From contig PAPM01000020.1 of the NCBI GenBank assembly GCA_002708905.1, positions 62,001-126,000 of the forward strand: a DNA stretch of 64,000 nucleotides, read 5' to 3'. The notes under the pieces were generated by a model. That model saw only the letters and a program-made list of their open reading frames with translations, was not told where the DNA came from and made no database searches. The DNA comes from Pseudomonadales bacterium. GTDB taxonomy: Bacteria; Pseudomonadota; Gammaproteobacteria; Pseudomonadales; Ketobacteraceae. The position numbers were made by a program, and so were the translations under genes. Positions 26,961 through 35,382 of this stretch are shown in pieces; within the stretch, counting starts at the first letter, position 1, and the number at the start of each line of letters is the position of its first letter.

Positions 26961-27024
26961 GGCGGACTTAGAGGGTGTAAGTTATTTTAACTTCTATCGA
27001 ATTATCAGTAATAGGCCGAAGGAC

Positions 27025-27375
27025 ATGAAAGATTTTGATGCAATCAGACAACGATTACGCGAATTTGCAGAGGCTCGTGATTGGAACCAATTTCATTCAC
27101 CAAAGAACTTGTCAATGGCTCTGAGTGTGGAAGTAAGCGAACTTTTAGAGTGTTTTCAGTGGCTCACCGAGGAGGAGTCAAAGTCGCTGAGTCCTAAGCA
27201 GATGGCGGCTGTAATTGATGAGATCGCTGATGTTCAGCTTTATCTCATTCGTTTGTCGGACAAATTAGGTGTAGATATTCTCGACGCAGTTGAGAAAAAG
27301 ATCGAAAAGAATGAGGCTAAATATCCGGCTGATAAAGTTAGAGGCAGTTCGAAGAAATACAATGAATACGATTAA
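27025..27375 (+). CDS. MazG-like nucleotide pyrophosphohydrolase
   Basis: A 116-residue single-domain MazG/RS21-C6-type protein. It has the helical metal-binding pattern LSVEVSELLECFQW (ExxE) and IDEIADVQLYLIRLSD (ExxD), which bind Mg and hydrolyse (d)NTPs to monophosphates. Start chosen at ATG 27025. Only 15 bases separate it from the large nuclease-helicase gene downstream, so the two are probably one operon. MazG relatives clean up modified nucleotides or, near defence genes, may deplete nucleotides during infection; which applies is inference. Confidence 0.88.
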   Translation: MKDFDAIRQRLREFAEARDWNQFHSPKNLSMALSVEVSELLECFQWLTEEESKSLSPKQMAAVIDEIADVQLYLIRLSDKLGVDILDAVEKKIEKNEAKYPADKVRGSSKKYNEYD

Positions 27376-27390
27376 CAAAGAGTCAAATCC

Positions 27391-29775
27391 ATGATCGTGT
27401 ACTCAGCATCGAAACGAGAATTTCTAGATGATGTTCGGTCAAACAGAATAGCAGATGCGATAGAAAACGAGGTGTTACGCAAACTAAATCGTAATTCCCC
27501 TAGGAACGAAAAGTTGTCCTGGGAAAACTCGCTTCAGTATATGTCTCAGGTTCTCTGGGACGATGACATTCCATTATCAGCCGGGGTAGCCATAGAATAT
27601 AATTTGCCTATGACCAATCGGCGAGTTGATTTTATCCTTACGGGTAAAGATCATGAGCGTAATGACACAGCTATTATCATTGAGCTCAAGCAGTGGCAGG
27701 AAGTAGAAAAGACTACTAAAGATGCTATTGTAAAAACCAGATTCCAGCATGGTCTGGCAGAAACCAATCATCCTTCATATCAAGCATGGTCCTACTCGGC
27801 ATTAATCGAGGACTACAACGAGACAGTCCGCCAGGAATTCATCCGTTTAAAACCGTGTGCGTATCTCCATAATATGAGAACAAGAACGGTTATCAATGAT
27901 CCATTTTATTCAAGTCATACTGAAAAAGCCCCGGTTTTTATATCTCAAGATGCGCTTAAGCTGTCGGAGTTTCTGAAGAAATACGTAAAGTACGGCGATA
28001 GTGACAATATCATGTACCGCATTGAACACGGTGCTATTAAACCGTCGAAAAATCTGGCTGATGCACTGGCCTCGATGCTGGATGGTAATCCAGAATTCTT
28101 GATGATTGATGAACAGAAGCTTGTTTATGAAACCGCTATTCACCTGGCTCATAAGGCACAGCATGGCGCGAAGCAAACATTGATTGTCAAAGGCGGGCCG
28201 GGTACAGGTAAGTCTGTCGTCGCTATTAATCTGCTTACTGAGCTAACCAAACGTGAAATGCTGGTTCAGTACGTATCTAAGAATGCAGCACCTCGAGAAG
28301 TGTTTAAGAAGAAGCTAACTGGTACCAGAAAGAAAACGCACATCGATCAAATGTTCAAAGGGTCAGGAGGCTATACTGATGTTGAGGAGAATCAATTTGC
28401 TGCATTAGTGATAGACGAAGCTCATCGCCTGAATGAAAAGTCCGGTTTGTATGGAAATCTTGGTGTTAATCAGATTAAAGAATTAATTTATGGTTCGCAG
28501 TTCAATGTTTTTTTTATTGACGAAGCCCAACGAGTAACACTACATGATATCGGAAGCATCGGCGCAATTAGAAATTGGGCGGATAGCCTGAATTCTGAGA
28601 TCACTGAAATGGAGTTGGTGTCACAGTTTCGTTGCAATGGTTCAGACGGGTACCTGGCATGGGTTGATAATAGTTTACAGATTCGAGAGACGGCTAATAC
28701 CACTTTGGATGATGTTGACTATGATGTTAAGGTTTTTGATGACCCCAACGAACTGAGGTCAGCGATTTACAAAAAGAATCGAATATCCAACAAAGCTCGT
28801 TTAGTCGCAGGTTATTGCTGGGATTGGGCCAGTAAAAAGGAAAAATCAGCATTTGATATCATTATTCCAGAATTCAATTTCAAGGCTCAATGGAATCTAA
28901 CGGAAGATGGTAGTTTATGGATGATAGCTGAAAATTCTATTGAGCAGGTTGGCTGCATACATACTTGCCAAGGGCTAGAGCTTGATTATATCGGTGTGAT
29001 AATTGGGGATGACTTAGGTGTGCGTGATGGCGTTGTTATTACTGATGCAGGAAAACGTTCCAGTAATGATAGATCTATTCGTGGATATAAGACCCTGCTT
29101 AAGAAAGAGCCCAACAAAGCACGCGAATTGGCCGATGAAATCATCAAGAATACTTACAGGACATTAATGACCCGTGGCCAAAAGGGTTGTTATATTTTCT
29201 GTACTGATCCTGAAGCGCGTGAATATTTTAAGCAAGCTGTTCAGCGCCACGAGCGGGTCGATCATGAAAATTTCTATCCTTACCAAGGGTTAGATCTACC
29301 AATTGTGTCCTTTGATGAAGCTAAACCATATGAAACCCATGTCCCTATCTATGATTTGCATGCTGCAGCCGGTGATTTTAGCGAACCTCAGGTTCTGGAA
29401 GAATGCCAGTGGGTCGAGTTGCCTGAATACATTAAAGCTGGTGAAGGGATGTTTGTTGTCAGGGTTGTTGGTGAGTCGATGAACCGTCGAATACCTAATG
29501 GCTCTTGGTGTTTGTTTAAGGCGAACCCTGGTGGTACCCGTGCCGGGAAAGCTGTTTTGGTCCAGCATCGCAATATTGAAGATCCAGATCATGGAGGGAG
29601 CTATACAGTTAAGGTTTATCATAGTGAAAAAACAGAGGAAGATGAACAGCTTATAAATACAAAGATAATGCTGAAGCCAGATACGAATGCATTTGGTTAC
29701 TCCCCGATTGTGATCGAAAATGATCAAGAGGAATTGAAAGTACTAGGTGAATATCTTGTCGTTGTTGGGAAGTGA
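27391..29775 (+). CDS. Nuclease-helicase (DUF2075/Schlafen-group-3-like) fused to a LexA-type S24 protease domain
   Basis: A 794-residue multidomain protein. Residues about 40-170 look like a PD-(D/E)xK nuclease with Asp80 (RRVDFILTG) and Glu98-x-Lys100 (IIIELKQW). Residues about 240-630 are an SF1-like helicase with Walker A GGPGTGKS (Lys274), Walker B VIDEAHRLN (Asp342, Glu343) and later motifs (FFIDEAQR, LVSQFRCNGSDGY, HTCQGLELDYIGVIIG, LMTRGQKGCYIF). Residues about 650-794 form a LexA/UmuD-type domain: Ala660-Gly661 in HAAAGDF, Ser696 in VVGESMN and Lys741 in YTVKVY. Gly to Ser is 35 residues, against 34 in LexA, so self-cleavage appears possible. It follows the MazG-like gene. DNA appears more AT-rich than the hydrogenase island. 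Confidence 0.85.
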   Translation: MIVYSASKREFLDDVRSNRIADAIENEVLRKLNRNSPRNEKLSWENSLQYMSQVLWDDDIPLSAGVAIEYNLPMTNRRVDFILTGKDHERNDTAIIIELKQWQEVEKTTKDAIVKTRFQHGLAETNHPSYQAWSYSALIEDYNETVRQEFIRLKPCAYLHNMRTRTVINDPFYSSHTEKAPVFISQDALKLSEFLKKYVKYGDSDNIMYRIEHGAIKPSKNLADALASMLDGNPEFLMIDEQKLVYETAIHLAHKAQHGAKQTLIVKGGPGTGKSVVAINLLTELTKREMLVQYVSKNAAPREVFKKKLTGTRKKTHIDQMFKGSGGYTDVEENQFAALVIDEAHRLNEKSGLYGNLGVNQIKELIYGSQFNVFFIDEAQRVTLHDIGSIGAIRNWADSLNSEITEMELVSQFRCNGSDGYLAWVDNSLQIRETANTTLDDVDYDVKVFDDPNELRSAIYKKNRISNKARLVAGYCWDWASKKEKSAFDIIIPEFNFKAQWNLTEDGSLWMIAENSIEQVGCIHTCQGLELDYIGVIIGDDLGVRDGVVITDAGKRSSNDRSIRGYKTLLKKEPNKARELADEIIKNTYRTLMTRGQKGCYIFCTDPEAREYFKQAVQRHERVDHENFYPYQGLDLPIVSFDEAKPYETHVPIYDLHAAAGDFSEPQVLEECQWVELPEYIKAGEGMFVVRVVGESMNRRIPNGSWCLFKANPGGTRAGKAVLVQHRNIEDPDHGGSYTVKVYHSEKTEEDEQLINTKIMLKPDTNAFGYSPIVIENDQEELKVLGEYLVVVGK

Positions 29776-29879
29776 ATGTCCCTTATCGATTAATGCCCAC
29801 AGTAGGTTTATCACTGTTGTTCGTTAACTAATGTGAAAGCTATCAATCTTCAGAAAAGGATTATTTCGCCATATTTGTT

Positions 29880-30633
29880 ATGAAGATAGTGACTTGGAAT
29901 TTCAATGGTGCATTTAGAAACAAATTGTCCTACGTAGATTCTCTTGATTGTGATCTTCTTGTAATACAAGAGTGTGAGAACCCTGAGTTTTCAACAAGGA
30001 ACTATCGGAGCTGGGCAGGTGAGCATCTCTGGATAGGAGAAAATAGGCACAAAGGGCTTGGTATTTTTCCAAAGAGGGGAAACCAGGTGTTTCCTCTAAA
30101 CTGGTATGGTGAGTTTACCCTTGGCGGATTTAGACGATGCCACTCATCACACTCCTGGACCACGAAAGACTTGCAGTTGTTTTTACCTTTCAGTTTCAAC
30201 AATAGAGACACAATGCTTGGTGTCTGGACTAAGGGACGGGGGAAATGAGGTATTCAAATATGTAGGCCAGTTCTGGAAATATCTGCAGATCCATGACAGG
30301 GACCTGGCAGGGCCGAACACTATGGTGCTCGGTGACTTCAACAGCAATACTATTTGGGATAAGCCAGACCGATGGTGGAGTCATTCCGGCGTGGTTGATG
30401 AGTTAGCAGAATTGGATATCCACAGCGTCTATCATTATCTCAGGGGGGTGAATCAAGGCTCGGAACCTGAACCTACTTTCTTTCATCAGCGAAATATTAA
30501 TAAGCCATACCATATTGATTATGTGTTTGCGTGTACTGATCTTCTGAGTTCTATTGATATCATCATTGGAAAGGCGTCTGACTGGTTAGAGATCAGTGAC
30601 CATATGCCATTACTGGTCACTCTGAGCAATTGA
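29880..30633 (+). pseudogene. Endonuclease/exonuclease/phosphatase-family protein, frameshifted
   Basis: Two overlapping frames together encode one EEP-superfamily protein (DNase I/exonuclease III fold). The first (from 29880) has MKIVTWNFNGAFRNKL and LLVIQECENPEF (catalytic Asn and Glu); the second (to 30633) has MVLGDFNSN, HIDYVFAC and ISDHMPLLV (catalytic Asp, Asn and His). The switch falls at the run of five G at 30238-30242: removing one G joins the frames as KGRGNEVFKYVGQF. It is thus a single-base frameshift, real or a sequencing error. All catalytic motifs are otherwise present, so the lesion is young. Confidence 0.85.
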
Positions 30634-30758
30634 AATCATGAATGGCTTTTTATACATGTCACTTAGATATAGGTGAGGATATAGATAGTGTTCAGCTGAT
30701 TCACTTTTGTAAGGAGAGATGGCCGAGACAAGTCTATGATTTGTTATGGTATCAGGTG

Positions 30759-31574
30759 ATGGATAGAAATAATTATAGAAAATATTCTCTTTATATCGGC
30801 TGGGACGTAGGCGGCTGGAATTGCGAACGTAACGGAAAAAGCCGGGATGCATTGGTGATATTGGATGGTAAATGCGAGCTGGTCGGTAAGCCCTGGCGCG
30901 GCAATCTACGCAATACTATTAATGATGCCAGCAATAGTTCTGAATGGATTAAAGCGTTACTCGATCTCTGTCAGGTTATTTGGCAGGGGAGTGAGCTTCC
31001 CACTGTTGTGCTGGCGATCGACACTCCTTTAGGTTTTTCAGAGTCATTTCAGAACTTGATAGCGGGTAAAGGCGCCGTTGAGTCCATCGAAGACTCGGAA
31101 ACAAACCCCTACTTATTCCGTTACACAGAACGTTTTCTATTTCAACGTGGGTTGAAACCTTTATCGGCTGTTAAAGACATGATTGGCAGTCAGGCTACCA
31201 AAGGCATGCATGCGTTGGCCAAGTTCTCTCCACGCGTGAAGTCGGTGGGTGTTTGGCAGGATGAGGGTAATCTGCAGGCGATTGAGGCCTATCCTTCGGC
31301 GTGTAAACATTCCGGTACCATGGGTTCTTTACTGCAGTCATTTATCGTTGAGCAGGAAATACTTCAGTTACCACTTGATGCCCACTGGCAGGGGGCCACT
31401 TTTGTGCCCGGTATTGATCACGATGATAAGCGGGACGCCTTGATTTGTGCCTTGTTGGCCTGGCTGTACACGAATGAACCTGGGCAATTGGAGATGCCAC
31501 CCGCAGAAACACCAAGGTCAGAAGGCTGGATCTTCGTGCCGAAAGATGGCTTGGATATGTTTTCGCATATGTAA
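30759..31574 (+). CDS. DUF429-like RNase H-fold protein
   Basis: A 271-residue protein with features of the DUF429 family: N-terminal LYIGWDVGGWNC, a middle VLAIDTPLGFSESF, then IEAYPSAC and a terminal block DDKRDALICALLAWLYTN. The conserved Asp residues would form an RNase H-like metal centre, hence a predicted nuclease, but activity is unproven for the family. The frame extends to 30642, but ATG 30759 starts just before the first conserved strand. It follows the broken EEP gene on the same strand, as part of the AT-richer block. Confidence 0.7.
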   Translation: MDRNNYRKYSLYIGWDVGGWNCERNGKSRDALVILDGKCELVGKPWRGNLRNTINDASNSSEWIKALLDLCQVIWQGSELPTVVLAIDTPLGFSESFQNLIAGKGAVESIEDSETNPYLFRYTERFLFQRGLKPLSAVKDMIGSQATKGMHALAKFSPRVKSVGVWQDEGNLQAIEAYPSACKHSGTMGSLLQSFIVEQEILQLPLDAHWQGATFVPGIDHDDKRDALICALLAWLYTNEPGQLEMPPAETPRSEGWIFVPKDGLDMFSHM

Positions 31575-31634
31575 TGGTTGCTCAGGTTCGCTACCGGGAA
31601 GCCCCAATTGTTCACCGGGACACCAGATAAAGAC

Positions 31635-31656
31635 GCCGGGGAGGTAAATCCCCGGC
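31635..31656 (-). terminator. Hairpin terminator after the minus-strand gene remnant
   Basis: GCCGGGGA (31635-31642) and TCCCCGGC (31649-31656) make a perfect 8-bp stem with a 6-base loop. On the minus strand it follows the stop of the remnant at 31663 and is followed by a short T-rich tract, so it may be that gene's terminator. Confidence 0.55.
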
Positions 31657-31662
31657 AAAGGA

Positions 31663-31890
31663 TCAGGAACTGAAATCCTGCTCAGAGGTGGAGCTGGAAG
31701 GATTGTTGGAAGGATCGTTGGAAGTATCTTTAGAAGAAGAACGCCGAGAGCCGCTGGACCGGTGATACTGAATATAATACCCCTCCAACCGCGCCTCGTT
31801 ATCCCAGAACACATACTGACCGGCGTCGCGGATCTCATCCACGGCTTCCTTCAGGTGCGTATAGGCCAGATCCCGGATAATCCGCGCTAC
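31663..31890 (-). pseudogene. C-terminal remnant of an unidentified gene, copy 1
   Basis: An open minus-strand frame of about 75 codons without a proper start encodes ARIIRDLAYTHLKEAVDEI followed by RDAGQYVFWDNEARLEGYY and a Ser/Asn/Asp-rich tail. It reads as the last part of a protein whose front is gone. I have seen similar endings in conserved hypothetical proteins but cannot name the family. A degenerate second copy of the same end lies at 34086-34168, on the other side of the broken TonB receptor. Confidence 0.65.
31799..31849. repeat. 51-bp imperfect direct repeat, copy 1
   Basis: Matches 34114-34164 with five mismatches over 51 bases. It encodes (minus strand) the peptide EAVDEIRDAGQYVFWDN. 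The two copies bracket the 2.2-kb segment with the frameshifted TonB receptor. Confidence 0.8.
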
Positions 31891-31934
31891 TCATATTCAA
31901 TGTCCTTATCGGTTTGTTAATGGTTACTGCTTAC

Positions 31935-32011
31935 AAAAAAAAGGAGCCCCGACCGGATGGGAAGCCCCGGCCGGATAGAAAGGGGCTTGGTCGGGGCTGG
32001 GGCGGGGCTCC
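31935..32011 (-). terminator. GC-rich stem with T8 on the minus strand
   Basis: AGCCCCGACC (31945-31954) pairs perfectly with GGTCGGGGCT (31989-31998); GGAGCCCC (31943-31950) can instead pair with GGGGCTCC (32004-32011). On the minus strand the stem is followed directly by eight T (31942-31935), the form of an intrinsic terminator. No intact minus-strand gene lies upstream, so it may have belonged to a lost gene. The rest of the gap 31891-32165 shows nothing else that I can support. Confidence 0.55.
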
Positions 32012-32165
32012 GTTTATAGAGACAGGGTGGGGGTAAAGGAAATAGGATTGGCTGTTATGATTAGTGAGTATGCGGCGCGGAGTTTCAATAACCGCCACTG
32101 CTGGGCCAATGCATTATACTGACTGGAATAAATTTCATCGAACCTAATGGATCAAGGTACCGATA

Positions 32166-34083
32166 ATGAATAAGTATAGGTTGTCCACTGTGTTGGCGGT
32201 CGCCCTTCTTGCGCCAACCGCGCACGGAAGCAGCGATGACATTCTTAGTTTGAGTCTGGAAGAACTCCTCAAAATTGAAATATCGGTATCGAGCCTCAAA
32301 ATCGAGGATGAAGCCGATGTGTTGAACACGGTATCCAAAGTCCAAAAGGGGCAATGGCAAGCGTTTGAATACCGCCGTGGCTTTTATCCAATTCAAAACA
32401 TCGAAGGCATCGAAGTCTACATTTCCCAGTCGGGGATTCAGTCCATTTCCATTCGCGGCTATACCGAGCGTGTAAAATCCAACCGGGGTGTGGCGGTGTT
32501 GTTCGATGGAGTGCCCCTCAATGGCTTATACCTACTCACTGCTACCCTCTGCCTTGCTCAATTCGGTGGAAGTCGCCAAGGGGCCGATCTCGACCATTTA
32601 TGGGCCGGATGCGTTTCACGGTGCCGTGGCTTTCCTGCCGGAGCATTACCAAGCCAACCGAAACACCGCTCGGGTCACTCTGGGGGAATCCGGCGTTGAA
32701 CACCTGAACGCTTTGGCGAATGTGGCGCTGGACTCCGTCAAATTAACGACCAATCTGGCCTTGGTGGCCGATGAGGATTCCGTGATTAAGGACAACCAGC
32801 GGCCGGAAGGCGAGCGCGAGGAAAGCTACCAGAGCATTGGTGTGCATCAGGGCATTACGCTGGGGGATCACTACGTTGGCATTCTGTTCAGTGAGGCGGA
32901 CGCCGATGACATGATGACCTCCAACGGGTTGCACTATGACAAGCCGGGCCGGATGGATCGCAACCGGCTGAAAACGCTCTATTACAAATACCACTATCCG
33001 ATCCTGCCGGAGCATCAGTTACGTTTGACCAGCTGGGCCAGTTCGTCTTACGTGGATATTGTCGCCGATGTGGGGGCGTTTGAATCCTTTCTCGCCTATG
33101 AAGATCGAAAAGCCGGTGCCAAGATCCATTTAATTGATGAGGGTTCGGATGCGCTCAGTGTCAACTATGGTGTTGAATACTATTACGATAAAGTGCACCA
33201 CTCCGAGGAACGTAATGCCTTTACCGGCATTGCGGCAAACGGTTATGACGAGGGCGAAGTGCGGGAAACCGCCAGTGGTTTTTTTGATGGGCAGTATGCC
33301 CTGAGCCACGATCTGCACCTGTTTTTGGGCACTCGCTATAACCGCTATTCCAATACCGATGATCACTATCTCTCACCCAGAATCGGTTTTACCTATGATG
33401 TGACCCCCTATTCAACGGTTAAGCTGCAGGGTTCGCAGGGCATTCGGGCGCCCACGGCAAGGGAAGTGCGCGGCAATGGCACGATCGTGGCCGAGAACGA
33501 GGGGCTGGAAAACGAGAAGCTGACCATGGCTGAGCTGTCCTACCTTTACCGGCGCGATGATTTCCGGTTTTCGGCCGCGCTGTTTGAATCCCGGTGGCAT
33601 GATTCCATCTCCATTGCAGAGGTGGTGCCCAATGCGTTGTACCAATACATCAATAAGGGTGAAAGCTCGTCCTATGGTGTGGAAACTTCGGCGATTACCA
33701 TTGTGGACTCGGTGCATCTGTTCAAATTAGGGGCGCATTACATCAAGTCGAAGGATGAGGAAACGGGGATGGAATACACAGCTTTCCCCAAGGTGGCGAT
33801 CTACGCGGGCTATATCTACGAGGGTGATGTCGTTAAATGGCAATTAATGGCGCGCCACAAAAACGGTTGGACCGCGACGGATTTGGATTCCAGCCCCAAG
33901 CTGCCGTCCTATTTTCGGGTCGATGGCAGTTTCCAATATCGTCTGAGTCAGCAGGTATCAACGTACGTATCGGTGCAGAACCTGTTTGATAAAGAAAACC
34001 GTACCCCCTCTACCTGGCGTCACCCGGATGGTCAGTACGAAGAGGGCATACAGTTGCGCGTTGGAGTATCAGCCCAACTTTAG
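32166..34083 (+). pseudogene. TonB-dependent receptor, single frameshift
   Basis: The first frame (32166 to about 32525) gives a signal peptide (ALLAPTAHGSS), LSLEELLKIEISVSS and the plug region with IRGYTERVKSNRGVAVLFDG; the second frame (about 32524-34083) gives the rest of the plug (LLNSVEVAKGPISTIYGPDAFHG) and the full beta-barrel, ending in a typical C-terminal strand (GIQLRVGVSAQL). Dropping one T of the pair at 32525-32526 joins the two as PLNGYTYSLLPS. The product would be about 640 residues, an outer-membrane receptor for a siderophore or similar ligand. It is either a recent pseudogene or a sequencing error. Confidence 0.85.
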
Positions 34084-34085
34084 TG

Positions 34086-34168
34086 TTATCTGGTGGATCT
34101 ACTGGAACCCAAATTATCCCAGAATCCATACTGACCCGCGTCGCGGATTTCATCCACGGCTGCCATTG
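34086..34168 (-). pseudogene. C-terminal remnant of an unidentified gene, copy 2
   Basis: On the minus strand this encodes AAVDEIRDAGQYGFWDN and then, after eight other residues, a stop. It matches the gene end at 31663-31890 over 51 bases (34114-34164 against 31799-31849) and then diverges. It starts immediately after the TonB receptor stop. Confidence 0.65.
34114..34164. repeat. 51-bp imperfect direct repeat, copy 2
   Basis: About 90 percent identical to 31799-31849 (five mismatches). See the copy 1 entry; the pair flanks the frameshifted TonB receptor. Confidence 0.8.
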
Positions 34169-34236
34169 GTGCGCTCACTTTAAAAATCCGTCCAGGGGAC
34201 GCGAATGGGCTTCTGAGGAATTTAACTAAGCCTTAA

Positions 34237-34905
34237 CTAAGCCGTGGCAGGCGAAATGCCAAGCAGGAATCGAACAATCTGCAAGGTCTCCTGCTTCTGC
34301 GCGGCAATATGCTCGGCTGATAAGGGATCGAAGTTGCCACTGGGAATCAGCTTGGTAATTGCGGACGTATAAAAAACGGTACTGCCTATCACCACACTTG
34401 CAGTGTGAAACGGATGCTCATGCATCGGCTTGAGTTCACCGCTGTCGCAACCCTGCTTGAACAATACCCATGCGGTCTGAATCAGTTGGTGGGATTCAGG
34501 ATGGAGGCTCAGTTCCTGGTGTTCACCGGCATCCGCCACATAGCGCATAATAAGTCGGCCCAGCGAAGGCCGCTGCGTAACTTCTTCAACCAATAACTCG
34601 GTGGCCTTTTCAAATCGCTCCACAATCGATCCGCCACTCTTCAGCGCCTGTTCAAGCTTGCTCGCAAGCGATCCAAATGCATTAGCCAGTGTTGCCTGGT
34701 ACAGCGCCTGCTTGTCGGGGAAATGATAAAACAGTGCCGGACGGGTCAGTCCGGCATCTTCAGCCACGTCTTCAAGGCGCGTAGCGTTGAAACCATGCAG
34801 TGCGAAAAAACGCTCCGCCGACTCAAGAATGGTATGTCGTCGTCGTTCGGCTTTTGTGGCGGATTTTTTGGGAGCGGCAATCAAAACGGTTCTCACTCTA
34901 TACAT
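34237..34905 (-). CDS. TetR-family transcriptional regulator
   Basis: A regulator of about 222 residues. The N-terminal DNA-binding part is RRRHTILESAERFFALHGFNATRLEDVAEDAGLTRPALFYHFPDKQALY, a clear TetR helix-turn-helix; the C-terminal ligand domain is helical. The frame runs back to 35037 but there overlaps the operator palindrome, so ATG 34905 (MYRVRT) is more likely. It is divergent from a P450 remnant/SnoaL/SDR run and probably controlled it. Confidence 0.88.
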   Translation of the reverse strand: MYRVRTVLIAAPKKSATKAERRRHTILESAERFFALHGFNATRLEDVAEDAGLTRPALFYHFPDKQALYQATLANAFGSLASKLEQALKSGGSIVERFEKATELLVEEVTQRPSLGRLIMRYVADAGEHQELSLHPESHQLIQTAWVLFKQGCDSGELKPMHEHPFHTASVVIGSTVFYTSAITKLIPSGNFDPLSAEHIAAQKQETLQIVRFLLGISPATA

Positions 34906-35004
34906 TACAAGCACTTGGATAACAACCCATAGTGGATCGTCGGGGAGAATACCACAGCCCGCAATGTATTGGACGGGCTTGATTGACTTGTCAGTACAAT
35001 AAAT

Positions 35005-35044
35005 TTGACTGGCGAGTAAAAAAAGTGATTTACTCACTAGTCAA
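35005..35044. promoter_or_regulatory. 40-bp operator palindrome between tetR-like gene and catabolic genes
   Basis: TTGACTGGCGAGTAAA (35005-35020) and TTTACTCACTAGTCAA (35029-35044) are inverted copies matching at 14 of 16 bases around an 8-base spacer. Length and position between divergent genes fit a TetR dimer-pair operator. Confidence 0.75.
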
Positions 35045-35085
35045 AAGTGACAGCCTGACGGCGAGAATAACAATAACGGTTCAGG

Positions 35086-35360
35086 GACCCGGCCGGTGAG
35101 CCGATGAGTGAAACCCAATTACGGGACGAATGCATAACCATTTTTGCAGCCGGATATGAAACCACTGCCCGCACCATGAGTTTTGCCTGGTATGCCCTGG
35201 CAAGTAACCCCCAAGTGAAGGCAAAGCTTCATGCTGAACTGGATCAAACGCTGGGTGACCGCAGTCCAACCATCGACGACCTGCCCAAACTTTCTTATTG
35301 CAGCGGGCCCCCGGGTCTGTATCGGGAACAGTTTCTCATTGAATCGAGACGACCGAACTG
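35086..35360 (+). pseudogene. Cytochrome P450 remnant, truncated and internally deleted
   Basis: The visible coding starts in the middle of a P450 (DPAGEPMSETQLRDECITIF), keeps the I-helix oxygen-binding motif AAGYETTARTM and a stretch to DDLPKLSYC, then jumps in another frame to the heme-binding loop AAGPRVCIGNSF (about 35293-35330). The N-terminal half, the K-helix ExxR and the meander are gone. It cannot be functional. It suggests that the TetR-controlled cluster once included a P450 oxidation step. Confidence 0.8.
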
Positions 35361-35382
35361 AATTAATCAACAGGAGATCAAC

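Noticed and set aside
22991-34200. Search for an integrase, transposase or tRNA that could explain the accessory island
   Set aside because: None of the frames shows a recombinase signature and I see no tRNA-like cloverleaf, so no mobile element is called despite the signs of transfer.
34905-35037. Longer form of the TetR regulator starting at 35037
   Set aside because: The extra 44 residues have no similarity and overlap the operator palindrome; ATG 34905 is preferred.
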